DNA of 64,000 nt from UBA11986 sp031402435 (lineage in GTDB: Bacteria > Bacteroidota > Ignavibacteria > UBA10030 > UBA6906), in contig JANNSJ010000038.1 in the NCBI GenBank assembly GCA_031402435.1, positions 30,507-94,506 of the forward strand. The letters run 5' to 3'. A model generated the notes under the pieces. The model saw only the letters and a list, made by a program, of their open reading frames with translations, had not been told where the DNA came from and ran no database searches. Below are positions 1 through 8,210 of this stretch, piece by piece. Positions within the stretch are counted from its first letter, which is position 1. Every line of letters begins with the position of its first letter. The translations under genes were made by a program, and so were the position numbers.

Positions 1-1
1 G

Positions 2-829
2 TATCCGGAGAACACGTTGTTCGTCGTCCTCTATTCCGCATGGCAGCATCGTCTCCGCAACTACGATGAAGCCCTGACGGCTGCCCGCGTTGCCATCGAC
101 CTGAACAACCGGAAGACAGTTCAGTACGGAGAGGAGCTTGCCTACAGCACGCTCGGCAGCATCTACTTCACGTTGAACGAGTTCCCAAACGCACGGACGC
201 ACTTCATCTCCTACCTGCAAAAAGCACGCAACACTGAGAACATTCCAAACCTGACAAACTACAGGGCGGGACTTGCATGTGAAATTGCGGGGGACAGAAC
301 AACGGCCGTTGAATTCTATCGCAGGATGAAAGAACCTGATGCACAGACGCGAGCCTGGGATGCTTTGAATTACAGGAGAGGCAAGGAACTTCTCACGCGA
401 CCACTGACAGAGGCGGAGATCCTTCTTGTGAAGGGAGGAAATGAAGCGTCGCAACACAAGTTCGACCGTGCAATCGCCATGTATAATGCTGGCCTCCTGA
501 AGAGTGGCAACAACCCAGACTTTCAGGTCAGAGCGTTGTACGGCATCCAGCAGTCCCAGTTCGATGAGGATTCGCTTAATGATGCTATTGGCACTTCGCA
601 TCGCCTGCTCGCTATGAATTCGTCCGAGCCTGCCTTGAAACCGATCAATGAAACATGGATCATCCCACATGCGTGGTTCAAACTCGGCCAGACGTATTCC
701 AAATTGGGAAAGAACACAGAAGCGCGTTCGGCGTTTGAAAAAGTTGACGACTACGATGACTATGAATTTCAAGAGCGACTCGAGAGGCAAGTAGAAGAGG
801 AAATGAAAAGGCTCGACAGCATACAATAA
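2..829 (+). CDS. TPR-repeat protein, C-terminal part (start outside window)
   Basis: The reading frame is open to the left edge of the window, so the true start lies upstream; the first possible in-window start (TTG at 17) is probably internal. The roughly 275 visible residues are helical with tetratricopeptide-like spacing: an A/Y/A pattern in helices near residues 15-30, 45-65 and 145-165, and a last typical repeat near residues 215-245 (KLGQTYSKLGKNTEARSAF). TPR arrays mediate protein-protein contacts; no catalytic domain is visible in this part. It ends in a lysine- and glutamate-rich helix. The next gene starts 30 bases downstream on the same strand. The family assignment is good, the function is unknown. 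Confidence 0.75.
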   Translation, partial: YPENTLFVVLYSAWQHRLRNYDEALTAARVAIDLNNRKTVQYGEELAYSTLGSIYFTLNEFPNARTHFISYLQKARNTENIPNLTNYRAGLACEIAGDRTTAVEFYRRMKEPDAQTRAWDALNYRRGKELLTRPLTEAEILLVKGGNEASQHKFDRAIAMYNAGLLKSGNNPDFQVRALYGIQQSQFDEDSLNDAIGTSHRLLAMNSSEPALKPINETWIIPHAWFKLGQTYSKLGKNTEARSAFEKVDDYDDYEFQERLERQVEEEMKRLDSIQ

Positions 830-859
830 ACGCGGCACGCGGCAACACATGGAGTATGA

Positions 860-1273
860 ATGAAACCCACGGGCATTGAACATATCGGTATCGCTGTGAA
901 AGATCTCGCAGCATCAATCAAATACTACGAGGAAGTTCTCGGCTTGAAATGCTATGCGATTGAGGAGGTGGAGGATCAGAAAGTGAAGACGGCGTTCTTC
1001 CGCGTCGGCCAGACCAAGATCGAATTGCTCGAGGCAACCGGACCTGGGAGTCCGGTGGCAAGGTTCATCGAGAAGCGGGGCGAGGGAGTCCATCACATTG
1101 CATTTGCCGTTGATGACGTGCAGAAGGCCCTGTTAGATGTAGAACAAAAGGGCGTAATGTTGATTGATAAAGAGCCACGCAAAGGCGCCGAAGGACTCGA
1201 TATTGCGTTCCTCCATCCCAAATCAACCGGCGGCGTGCTGACAGAATTCTGTCAGAGGCCCAAATCCACTTAA
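860..1273 (+). CDS. mce: methylmalonyl-CoA epimerase
   Basis: A 137-residue VOC-fold protein of the usual length for methylmalonyl-CoA epimerase, which interconverts (R)- and (S)-methylmalonyl-CoA in propionate or odd-chain/branched amino-acid metabolism. The two beta-alpha-beta-beta-beta modules are visible. Metal-ligand candidates are H8 (GIEHIGIAV), the H78/H79 pair (GVHHIAFAV) and E129 near the C-terminus (GVLTEFCQ), as expected for this family. The start ATG at 860 lies in a weak ribosome-binding context. The glycosyltransferase gene starts 17 bases downstream, so the two may be co-transcribed. No mutase gene is seen in this window. Confidence 0.9.
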   Translation: MKPTGIEHIGIAVKDLAASIKYYEEVLGLKCYAIEEVEDQKVKTAFFRVGQTKIELLEATGPGSPVARFIEKRGEGVHHIAFAVDDVQKALLDVEQKGVMLIDKEPRKGAEGLDIAFLHPKSTGGVLTEFCQRPKST

Positions 1274-1290
1274 GTACCGATTCACCATCG

Positions 1291-2415
1291 ATGCCCACTA
1301 CAATTGCCATCTTCAGTGTTTCTGCCGGAACGGGGCACGTCCGCGCGGCTGAAGCTCTCAGGCTCACAGCCGAAGAGAAATTTCCTGACGTTTCTGTTGT
1401 TCATATTGATCTGATGGCGTTGGTCCCTCCGCTGTTCAAGAAGCTCTACGCTGACTCCTATCTCCCACTCGTCGAACGACACCCGGCGTTGTGGGGATAC
1501 CTCTACACGCAAGCCGACAAACGCAAGCTTGAGTCCCATAGTGACAGGTTCCGTATAGCGGTCGAACGCCTCAACCTGCAAAAGTTCAAGGACGCCCTCG
1601 ACGAGATCAATCCTGATCACGTTATCTGCACCCACTTCCTTCCTGCCGAGCTGTTCTCACGATGGAAACGTAAACACAAATTTCCTCAACCAGTATGGGT
1701 CGTCGTCACGGATTTTGATGTCAATATGCTCTGGGTACACAAGCGGATGTCCGGCTATTGCACAGCGAACGAGGAAGTTGCCTGGAGACTACAAGACCGT
1801 GATGTTGATGGCAAGAGCATTCACGTAACAGGTATTCCCATCATGCCGGCATTTGCGGAGAAGCTCTCACGTACAGATTGCGCGCAGGAGCTCGGCATTG
1901 ATCCTGACAAACCCACATTGCTCCTTATGTCGGGAGGCGCAGGCATGGAGAAAATGTTGAAGCTGGCCCGGAGACTGTTGAGTATCAACGATGAGTTCCA
2001 GCTCATTGCTCTGGCTGGAAAGAACGCAAAGCTGCTGTCACAACTGCAGAGACTTGCTGCAGACTACCCGCAACGAATGACTCCGATAGAATACACGAAC
2101 ACCATCGAGCGTGTGATGGCGGCGAGCGATCTTGCGATTACCAAGTCAGGAGGATTGACAACCTCCGAATGCCTGGCAATGGGGTTGCCGATGCTGGTGG
2201 TATCTCCCATTCCCGGGCAGGAAGAACGCAACGCCGACTTTCTCCTGGAACAGGGTGCGGCGCTCAAGGCATACGACGAAGCGGGACTTGAGTTCCGCGT
2301 GAGAGCGCTGTTGCGCGAACCGGATAAACTGAAGGAAATGCGGGGGAATGCACTCCGACTGGGAAAATCAAACGCAGCCGAGAACATATTGAAGCTGGTG
2401 ATGGAGAGTGCCTAG
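1291..2415 (+). CDS. MGDG-synthase-like glycosyltransferase (GT28 family)
   Basis: A 374-residue two-domain GT-B glycosyltransferase. The N-terminal half has the MGDG-synthase-type glycine loop (SAGTGH, residues 11-16) followed by the acceptor-side domain. The C-terminal half is a GT28-type donor-binding domain with GG-GxEK and KSGGLTTSE motifs near residues 220 and 285, the latter binding the UDP-sugar diphosphate. Relatives make mono- or diglycosyl-diacylglycerols (UgtP/MGDG type) at the inner membrane face. The exact sugar and acceptor cannot be read from sequence. It follows mce at 17 bases and overlaps the frame of the next small gene only by one base if that gene's upstream extension were used. 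Confidence 0.85.
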   Translation: MPTTIAIFSVSAGTGHVRAAEALRLTAEEKFPDVSVVHIDLMALVPPLFKKLYADSYLPLVERHPALWGYLYTQADKRKLESHSDRFRIAVERLNLQKFKDALDEINPDHVICTHFLPAELFSRWKRKHKFPQPVWVVVTDFDVNMLWVHKRMSGYCTANEEVAWRLQDRDVDGKSIHVTGIPIMPAFAEKLSRTDCAQELGIDPDKPTLLLMSGGAGMEKMLKLARRLLSINDEFQLIALAGKNAKLLSQLQRLAADYPQRMTPIEYTNTIERVMAASDLAITKSGGLTTSECLAMGLPMLVVSPIPGQEERNADFLLEQGAALKAYDEAGLEFRVRALLREPDKLKEMRGNALRLGKSNAAENILKLVMESA

Positions 2416-2492
2416 TGGTCGTTGCTTCTCCCTTTCCAATGTTGTACTTTTCCACTGGGGATTGGCTAGTAAACATCATTAGAGGAGGCAAC

Positions 2493-2807
2493 ATGTATCG
2501 AACTTTTTTAGCACTCGGCATTGCTCTCATTTTTGTGTTGATAGCGTCACAGGCCCGATCGCAGGCAAGCAAGCAACTCAACGAAAGAGCAAAGAGCGTG
2601 GCAACGCCCCCGGATCAAAGCTGGAAGCAAGTCGATGAGATTAACAAGGACACCGACAGAACAAGGAACAACTACCAACAGTCAAAAAAGAGCGCCGAAC
2701 AAGCAGCCGTTCAGTCGCACTACTCCACAAAGAAAGTAAGCCCCGGCACCGGCAGCGCGTATAAGAAACCGTCACCGCCAAAGAAGAAAATACCGGCGAA
2801 GAAGTAG
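2493..2807 (+). CDS. small secreted basic protein of unknown function
   Basis: The start is set at the ATG at 2493, preceded by AGAGGAGG a few bases upstream. The open frame extends upstream to 2415, but only this start gives a clean signal peptide (hydrophobic residues 4-16, cleavage near SQARSQ). The 104-residue product is predicted secreted or periplasmic. The mature part is polar and rich in K, Q and S, and its last 20 residues are a lysine/proline tail. It resembles no family I recognise and looks largely disordered. It could bind nucleic acid or an acidic polymer, but that is only inference from charge. Confidence 0.6.
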   Translation: MYRTFLALGIALIFVLIASQARSQASKQLNERAKSVATPPDQSWKQVDEINKDTDRTRNNYQQSKKSAEQAAVQSHYSTKKVSPGTGSAYKKPSPPKKKIPAKK

Positions 2808-2951
2808 AGCGCCTTTTCAAGAGGCGGACTTCAGTGTCCCCGATTCTCTTCAGCCGGTGCATTTCTATGGCCGGCTGGTAGTCTATCGTGGCCACCATTC
2901 TTGGCTGAACAACTCATTCACCTTTCATTCCCGTAACACATCCGGATCTTC

Positions 2952-3707
2952 ATGCAGGACGACACCTTCATCGGAGGCCAGCGGGGATACTTCCCCGCGA
3001 CTCACTACTCGGCGATCATTGCTGTTTCAAGCGAGGACCTAACGATACGCACACGCGCGTATGAATATATCATCAACGCCTACTGGAAGCCGGTCTACAA
3101 GTATGTGCGGGTCAAGTGGGGCAAGTCCAACGAGGATGCAAAGGATCTTACGCAGGCATTCTTTGCAAAGGTGATGGAGAAGGAGTTCTTCACCAGCTAT
3201 GACCCGGCAAAGTCCCGCTTCCGGACTTTCCTCCGTGTGTGTCTTGATAGATTCCTGGCCAACGAAGACAAGGCTGCTTCTCGTATCAAACGTGGCGGTG
3301 ACGCGCAAGTCATCTCCCTTGACTTCGAAAGCGCAGACGGGGAATTGCTTCATGCCAGCGTTCCCTCAGACAGCTCGGTGGAAGAGTATTTCGACAAGGA
3401 GTGGGTGCGGCATATGTTCAGCATTGCAGTCGCGAGATTGAAGTCACATTTTGAATCCACTGGAAAGCCTGTCTGTTTCCAACTCTTCGAACTGTATCAT
3501 CTTGCCGACGATGCTGAATCAAGCACCTTGTCTTATGATCAGCTTGCAATCCAGTTCGGTGTTTCTGTTTCCAACGTGACGAACTACCTCTCGTCCGCAC
3601 GGCGGGAATTCAGAAAGATTGTGTTGGAAGAACTTAGGAACGTAACGGCAACGGAACACGAATTTCGTGAAGAGGCCCGAGAACTTCTGGGCATTGAGCC
3701 GCCATGA
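2952..3707 (+). CDS. ECF-like sigma-70 family RNA polymerase sigma factor
   Basis: A 251-residue sigma factor. Region 2 is near residues 30-95, with DLTQAFF and RFRTFL segments typical of the sigma factors that sit beside Ser/Thr kinases in Planctomycetes, Acidobacteria and relatives. Region 4 is near residues 175-240, with a clear helix-turn-helix (QFGVSVSNVTNYL). It should direct RNA polymerase to a small regulon. No anti-sigma gene is adjacent. Instead its last four bases (ATGA) overlap the start of a Ser/Thr kinase gene, implying translational coupling and probably regulation by phosphorylation. The start lies in a weak ribosome-binding context and might be one of several alternatives. 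Confidence 0.88.
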   Translation: MQDDTFIGGQRGYFPATHYSAIIAVSSEDLTIRTRAYEYIINAYWKPVYKYVRVKWGKSNEDAKDLTQAFFAKVMEKEFFTSYDPAKSRFRTFLRVCLDRFLANEDKAASRIKRGGDAQVISLDFESADGELLHASVPSDSSVEEYFDKEWVRHMFSIAVARLKSHFESTGKPVCFQLFELYHLADDAESSTLSYDQLAIQFGVSVSNVTNYLSSARREFRKIVLEELRNVTATEHEFREEARELLGIEPP

Positions 3708-4675
3708 CCTACCTTTCAAACAGGACCGTATCGAAACTACAGGAAGCAGTAGACCTTCCCGATCTTGGCGGTACCCGATATACATTAGTCCGCCACATCG
3801 CCAGAGGCGGGATGGGTGCCGTGTATCTTGTTGAAGATACACACTTGGGACGCCAGGTTGCAATGAAAGTACTTGATACAACGATCGAGTCTGACGAGCT
3901 CTCAGCACGTCTGCGAAAGGAAGCGCAGATTGTCGCAACGCTCGAGCATCCGGGGATTGTCCCGCTACATGATGTTGGCGTTCTCCCCGATGGCCGCCTG
4001 TACTACACGATGAAATATGTTCAGGGCAAACAACTCGACGAATACGTCACGACTGAAATGTCCATTGCTGAACGGCTGAGGGTCTTCCAGAAGATTTGTG
4101 AAGCAGTCGCGTTCGCCCATTCCAAACATATCATCCACAGAGATCTGAAACCTCAAAACGTTATGGTGGGATCGTTCGGGGAAGTGTTGGTGATGGATTG
4201 GGGTGTTGCAAAACATCTTCATGATACAACCTCGGCCTCTGCGCCAATATCCGGAGCCTCTTCAGGAACATCGACAACACTCCACGGAACAGTCATCGGA
4301 ACGCCCGCATATATGTCACCGGAACAACAACGCGGCGAAGCGAACACTGCTGATGAACGCTCAGATGTTTTCTCCCTGGGAGCCATCCTGAACTTCCTAC
4401 TGTCGGGTCTTCGGAAGAGCAATCCAAAGATACACAAATCCATTGAAGCCGTATGCTTGAAAGCACTTTCCCTCAACACTGATGAGCGTTATGGCAGCGT
4501 CACCGCCTTGTCGGCGGATATTACCCGCTTTCTCGATGGAGAACCGGTCAGCGCATACAAGGAATCACTGATGGAGAGAACTGACCGCTGGGTTGGCAAG
4601 AACAGGTTTCTCGTTTTCCTTATCCTCGCATATCTGCTTATGAGGATTCTCCTTCTCGTCGCCTCCGGACGTTAA
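3704..4675 (+). CDS. Hanks-type Ser/Thr protein kinase, membrane-anchored
   Basis: A 323-residue protein kinase. Visible motifs are the glycine loop (ARGGMG, residues 33-38), ATP-binding lysine K55, the catalytic loop HRDLKPQN with D147, the Mg-binding DWG (D165, in place of DFG as is common in this bacterial subgroup), and the GTPAYMSPEQ activation segment at 199-208. The C-lobe ends with a LDGEPVSAY signature, and a single hydrophobic helix (about 302-320) anchors it in the membrane with almost nothing outside. Large bacterial relatives carry TPR or sensor domains after this helix; here they are absent. The start codon overlaps the sigma-factor stop, so the two proteins are probably made together. 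Confidence 0.93.
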   Translation: MTYLSNRTVSKLQEAVDLPDLGGTRYTLVRHIARGGMGAVYLVEDTHLGRQVAMKVLDTTIESDELSARLRKEAQIVATLEHPGIVPLHDVGVLPDGRLYYTMKYVQGKQLDEYVTTEMSIAERLRVFQKICEAVAFAHSKHIIHRDLKPQNVMVGSFGEVLVMDWGVAKHLHDTTSASAPISGASSGTSTTLHGTVIGTPAYMSPEQQRGEANTADERSDVFSLGAILNFLLSGLRKSNPKIHKSIEAVCLKALSLNTDERYGSVTALSADITRFLDGEPVSAYKESLMERTDRWVGKNRFLVFLILAYLLMRILLLVASGR

Positions 4676-4750
4676 AGGAATTCCAAGATTGGTGTAATAG
4701 AACTATAGGCTGCATAAAGGTCGATCATTTATTAACGTAAGGGGTAGGTC

Positions 4751-5131
4751 ATGAGTAGAGTGATGCATTTCGAGATACACGCTGAACAGCCGGATCGCGC
4801 AATCAAGTTCTATACAAATGTGTTCCGCTGGACTTTTACCAGGTGGGGCGGGGAAGAATATTGGCTCATTGCAACGGGTCCGAAAGAGGAACCTGGCATC
4901 GACGGTGGACTGGTGAAACGCCGCGGCACTATTGACGGTACGGCTGTCACTGCGTATGTGTGTACGATTGGCGTAGCCAACGTAGACGATACAATCCTAA
5001 AAGTGAAGGCCAACGGCTGCGAGAACGTCGTCCCGAAAATGCCCATCCCAACAGTCGGTTGGCTGGCATACTGCAAAGACACCGAGGGGAATATCTTCGG
5101 CGTCATGCAACCCGATACCAACGCAACGTAG
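4751..5131 (+). CDS. VOC (glyoxalase/bleomycin-resistance-like) family protein
   Basis: A 126-residue single VOC-fold protein with an aggGGTAGG-type ribosome binding site just upstream. The N-terminal HFEIHAEQPDRAIKFY strand-helix and the C-terminal GWLAYCKDTEGNIFGVMQ strand are classic for the YdeN/CFP30-like subgroup, in which E and H positions may bind a metal. Substrate unknown. It is followed 10 bases later by a membrane protein gene, so it opens a possible four-gene run (VOC, two membrane proteins, DUF1579 protein). Confidence 0.82.
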   Translation: MSRVMHFEIHAEQPDRAIKFYTNVFRWTFTRWGGEEYWLIATGPKEEPGIDGGLVKRRGTIDGTAVTAYVCTIGVANVDDTILKVKANGCENVVPKMPIPTVGWLAYCKDTEGNIFGVMQPDTNAT

Positions 5132-5141
5132 GCGGCCAACA

Positions 5142-5543
5142 ATGAAAAAGCTGTTGCTCAGTACAGGTGCGGCATTTGTATTCCTTGTTGTCATCAACGC
5201 ACTGTTGTTTCCGGTCTTTTTTCCGGAAGGTCCGCCCGAGGTCTACAGCAACAAACGCCCAATGCCCCTTGTTCAATATCATCTACTCGCATTTCTTATC
5301 ACGGCGTTCCTCATGTCATACCTCTACCCGCTTGTCTACAAAGGCGAGCCGGCATGGAAAGAAGGCCTCAAGGTTGGAATCCTCATGGCGCTGTTTGTAT
5401 CGCTACCCGAGAACCTTCACCTGTACGCTCTCACGGAGATGTCTTTCGTGGCGGGGTTGATCCCGGCGCTGTGGGTTGTCGTTATCTGGGGCCTTGCGGG
5501 AATCGTCATTGCATTCGTATATAAATCATTCCGAAGTAAATAA
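5142..5543 (+). CDS. small four-helix membrane protein, unknown function
   Basis: A 133-residue integral membrane protein with hydrophobic segments near residues 3-22, 45-63, 74-96 and 105-128. No catalytic motif is seen. It shares overall size and glycine-rich last helix with its downstream neighbour, and both sit between a VOC gene and a DUF1579 gene. I do not recognise the family. Confidence 0.65.
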   Translation: MKKLLLSTGAAFVFLVVINALLFPVFFPEGPPEVYSNKRPMPLVQYHLLAFLITAFLMSYLYPLVYKGEPAWKEGLKVGILMALFVSLPENLHLYALTEMSFVAGLIPALWVVVIWGLAGIVIAFVYKSFRSK

Positions 5544-5558
5544 TCAAAGGAGTACTCC

Positions 5559-5927
5559 ATGTCAAAACCAATATTCGGACTCATCCTCGGCGGCGTCCTC
5601 GGCATCTTCGATGGCCTCACCGCATTGTTCACCCCGGAGGCAGCCCCGATGATTACAGAAATCGTCATCGGTTCAACCATCAAGGGATTGATCGCCGGCG
5701 TGCTGATCGGTTTCTTTGCAAAGAAGTTCAATTCTCTTCCGCTGGGTATCCTCTTCGGGCTCACCGTGGGATTGATTCTTGCATACGCTGTCGCAGCAAT
5801 GCCCAGCGAAACCGGAGAGCATTATTACTTCGAGATCATGTTACCCGGCGGCCTCGTTGGTTTGATCGTGGGATATGCAACACAGAAGTATGGCAAATCC
5901 AATACGGGTTCGGCACAGCAGGCGTAA
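5559..5927 (+). CDS. small glycine-rich membrane protein, unknown function
   Basis: A 122-residue protein with a strong ribosome binding site (AAAGGAG seven bases before the ATG). It has four hydrophobic helices with regularly placed glycines (for example FGLILGGVLGIFDG and GLIVGYATQ), which suggests tight helix packing as in small multimeric membrane proteins. It begins 15 bases after the preceding membrane protein gene and is almost certainly co-transcribed with it. Function unknown. Confidence 0.68.
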   Translation: MSKPIFGLILGGVLGIFDGLTALFTPEAAPMITEIVIGSTIKGLIAGVLIGFFAKKFNSLPLGILFGLTVGLILAYAVAAMPSETGEHYYFEIMLPGGLVGLIVGYATQKYGKSNTGSAQQA

Positions 5928-5978
5928 CTGCTTATCGGATCGATAACATCCAACCGCTTATCCTCAAGGAGTTTCATT

Positions 5979-6584
5979 ATGAAAACAAACGTACTGTTCA
6001 TTCTCGGAATCTGCTTGTTGTTCGGAACTCCCGGCGACGCTGAAGACAAAACGAAGAAGGCCATGCTATCTCAAGAGGAAATGATGAAGCGATGGCAGGA
6101 GGCAATGACACCCGGCGACGCGCACAAACTGTTGGATCAATTCGTCGGGTCGTGGGAAACGGAAGGCAGCACATGGATGGAAGGCCCGGACAAGCCTCCG
6201 TCTGTGAGCAAGGGAACAGCGGAAGTGAAGTGGGCGCTCGGCGGTCGATTCCTTCAGCAGGACGTGATAGGCGAGATGATGGGTATGCCGATGAACGGCA
6301 TCGGGTTTTCCGGATACGATAACTTCAAGAAGAAATACAACAGTTTCTGGATCGATAATACCGCAACGGCAATGTACACGAGCGAAGGAACGATCAGCAA
6401 GGATGGAACAGTCATCACCTACTTTGGTAAAATGGATGAGCCCATGACCGGAGAAAAGGATAAGAAGGTGAAGTTCGTTGACACCATTATCAATCACGAC
6501 AAGCACGTCTTTGAAATCCACGATCTTTCCATGCCCGGCCCCAACAAGAAAGTTGTGGAGATCATCTACACGAGAAAGAAATAA
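5979..6584 (+). CDS. DUF1579 family secreted protein
   Basis: A 201-residue protein with a signal peptide (residues 1-21) and a strong AAGGAG ribosome binding site. The body matches the DUF1579 pattern: a FVGSWETEG motif about residue 50 and later GIGFSGYDN and KDGTVITYFG strands, giving a lipocalin-like beta-barrel found in many Bacteroidota and Planctomycetes. Function of the family is unknown. A rho-independent terminator at 6671-6695 closes the transcription unit. Confidence 0.8.
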   Translation: MKTNVLFILGICLLFGTPGDAEDKTKKAMLSQEEMMKRWQEAMTPGDAHKLLDQFVGSWETEGSTWMEGPDKPPSVSKGTAEVKWALGGRFLQQDVIGEMMGMPMNGIGFSGYDNFKKKYNSFWIDNTATAMYTSEGTISKDGTVITYFGKMDEPMTGEKDKKVKFVDTIINHDKHVFEIHDLSMPGPNKKVVEIIYTRKK

Positions 6585-6670
6585 GAGTGTGAGGCTGCTG
6601 TTGTCCTGGCTTGAACATTGGCTCTATTGATGGGAACCAGCCGTCCCGACCTTCTTTGAGAAACATTTTA

Positions 6671-6695
6671 CAGCCCCGCCCGAAAAGCGGGGCTG
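6671..6695 (+). terminator. intrinsic terminator hairpin
   Basis: A 9-bp GC-rich perfect stem (CAGCCCCGC with GCGGGGCTG) and a 7-base loop, about 86 bases after the DUF1579 stop. It is followed by a short T-rich stretch. Confidence 0.7.
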
Positions 6696-6844
6696 CGCGT
6701 TTCTGTTCATGATTCTTGTGGCGAGAAGTCCTGACGATGTGATAAGTCGGTGTCTGGGCGTGTCAGACAATGACACATCTGTTGAACTTTCTTCGTTACT
6801 AGTGGTGGATGTTTAACCATCACCATTCACCAAGGAGGTACACC

Positions 6845-7309
6845 ATGAAAGGCTCAGCAATTCGCCTGGGTTTTGTTCTCGTTGTTTTCGTTTCGGTCTC
6901 CGTTTCATTCGGCGCAAACAGAAATGATGAAGTCTGGTTCAAAGGCGCCACGGTTGATGCCATTGAGAGAAGTCTTGCCATGGCATTGAGAACGCCAAGC
7001 CCCGGTATGCAGGCATCAGCGTCACAGGTTATTCGGGATTTACGGGTGTTGTTGCCGGAGCAGGAGTTTTCGTTGCTTGTTATCCCGCTCATGTCTATTG
7101 TCAAGGATGAAGATGTTGATGTCCCTGTGCGAATGGTTGCAGCACTTGCACTTCACGATTTGAATTCGGGGAAAGGGGATTTCGCTATTCAGCAAACGTC
7201 ACGGTTCGCGAAGAGTGAGCGGCTGAAACACCTCTGCGCCTCGCTGACATACGAACGCGTGAAGAAGAATTCATCGGAGCTTCAGACTACCACGGTGAAA
7301 AGCAACTGA
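6845..7309 (+). CDS. small secreted helical protein, unknown function
   Basis: The start is the ATG at 6845 with a near-perfect AAGGAGGT site (6832-6839); the open frame runs upstream to 6809 without such support. The 154-residue product has a signal peptide (hydrophobic to about residue 21, cleavage after SFGA). The mature part is helical and HEAT-like in rhythm, with a pattern of I/L residues and a PVRMVAALALHD helix. A second gene in this window (55262-55702) has the same size, signal and helix order and may be a distant paralogue. Function unknown. Confidence 0.7.
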   Translation: MKGSAIRLGFVLVVFVSVSVSFGANRNDEVWFKGATVDAIERSLAMALRTPSPGMQASASQVIRDLRVLLPEQEFSLLVIPLMSIVKDEDVDVPVRMVAALALHDLNSGKGDFAIQQTSRFAKSERLKHLCASLTYERVKKNSSELQTTTVKSN

Positions 7310-7331
7310 GTACAGAGGAGGTGGCACAAAC

Positions 7332-7361
7332 GCCCGGCATAGTCCGGGCATTTGTGTTTTT
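7332..7361. terminator. convergent terminator hairpin
   Basis: GCCCGG and CCGGGC arms around CATAGT, followed on the plus strand by a T-rich run (7351-7361). It lies between the plus-strand gene ending at 7309 and the minus-strand gene ending at 7360, so it may serve both. Confidence 0.6.
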
Positions 7362-8208
7362 AGGATGTGGGAGAAAGGGCTGAGCCGTCCATCATCATCA
7401 GCAATTCGGAAACCAGGTTTGCATTCACTTCCCGGCCAGATTGCCCATACGCGTTAACGAGGTTGCGCAATACGCGCGCGATAATAATCGAGGCGTCGCA
7501 TTCAAGATTGAGAATGGCCTGCATCGTGATCGGCTCGGGCGTTTGTATGGATGCCAGATCTTTGTGATTGAGGAAGTGGCCGCCATTGAAACAGTCAACG
7601 ACGTGGGACCTCCCACCGCTCGTGCATCGCGCAAGAAAGTGTCCCGGCAAATTGATCCCTTCTACTTCAAAGCCGAGCCGGTGACCAACCAGAATGTACA
7701 CGCACGCCAGACTAATGGGAATCCCCTTCTTCTCTTCAACAACATAAATCAGGCTGCTGTTCAGCGGGTTGTAGTACTCCTCTTGCGGCACCCCTTTGAG
7801 AGCAAGGGTTTCAAAGAGAAACCGCGCCAACGTTCGAGCATCTTTTCGATGTTCACTTCCCTCAAAATCAAGGACAAGCTGATCGAGAAGATCATTGAGT
7901 GAGATATGATAGCTACGGCCATGCATGAAGCCGGCGATAAAACCAAGCGCCATCTCAAGCTTCTGCTTGTCGTTGTCAATCTCAAACCATTCCGGCCACA
8001 CCCGCCTGAGCCACGTCCGCCGGTGTTCCTCAAGAAGGTCGTGCAGCACCTCGCGCTCATATCGTGTCGGTACGATACGCAACCGGGCCAGCTCCAATTC
8101 CAGGTCAGGACCGAACAAGCGAAGCTCGCTCATCACCGAGTCTCGCACTGGCGGGGCATCATCATCCAACAGCTTGATAAGAAATGGAAGTTGCTTTGTG
8201 TCGGGCAT
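7360..8208 (-). CDS. SirB1-like transglutaminase-fold protein
   Basis: A 282-residue protein of the SirB1 family, a transglutaminase-like fold often fused to TPR. The core GIPISLACVYILVGHRLG and LPGHFLARC segments (about 160-195) carry the cysteine and histidine of the family; a following HVVDCFNGGHFL strand supplies the Asp. The N-terminal 60 residues are helical and HEAT/TPR-like. Biochemical role is unsettled in this family. It starts 2 bases after the stop of the GH13 gene, with GGAGGG in the end of that gene as ribosome binding site, so it is the last gene of the truA-GH13-SirB1 operon. Confidence 0.85.
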   Translation of the reverse strand: MPDTKQLPFLIKLLDDDAPPVRDSVMSELRLFGPDLELELARLRIVPTRYEREVLHDLLEEHRRTWLRRVWPEWFEIDNDKQKLEMALGFIAGFMHGRSYHISLNDLLDQLVLDFEGSEHRKDARTLARFLFETLALKGVPQEEYYNPLNSSLIYVVEEKKGIPISLACVYILVGHRLGFEVEGINLPGHFLARCTSGGRSHVVDCFNGGHFLNHKDLASIQTPEPITMQAILNLECDASIIIARVLRNLVNAYGQSGREVNANLVSELLMMMDGSALSPTS

Positions 8209-8210
8209 GC

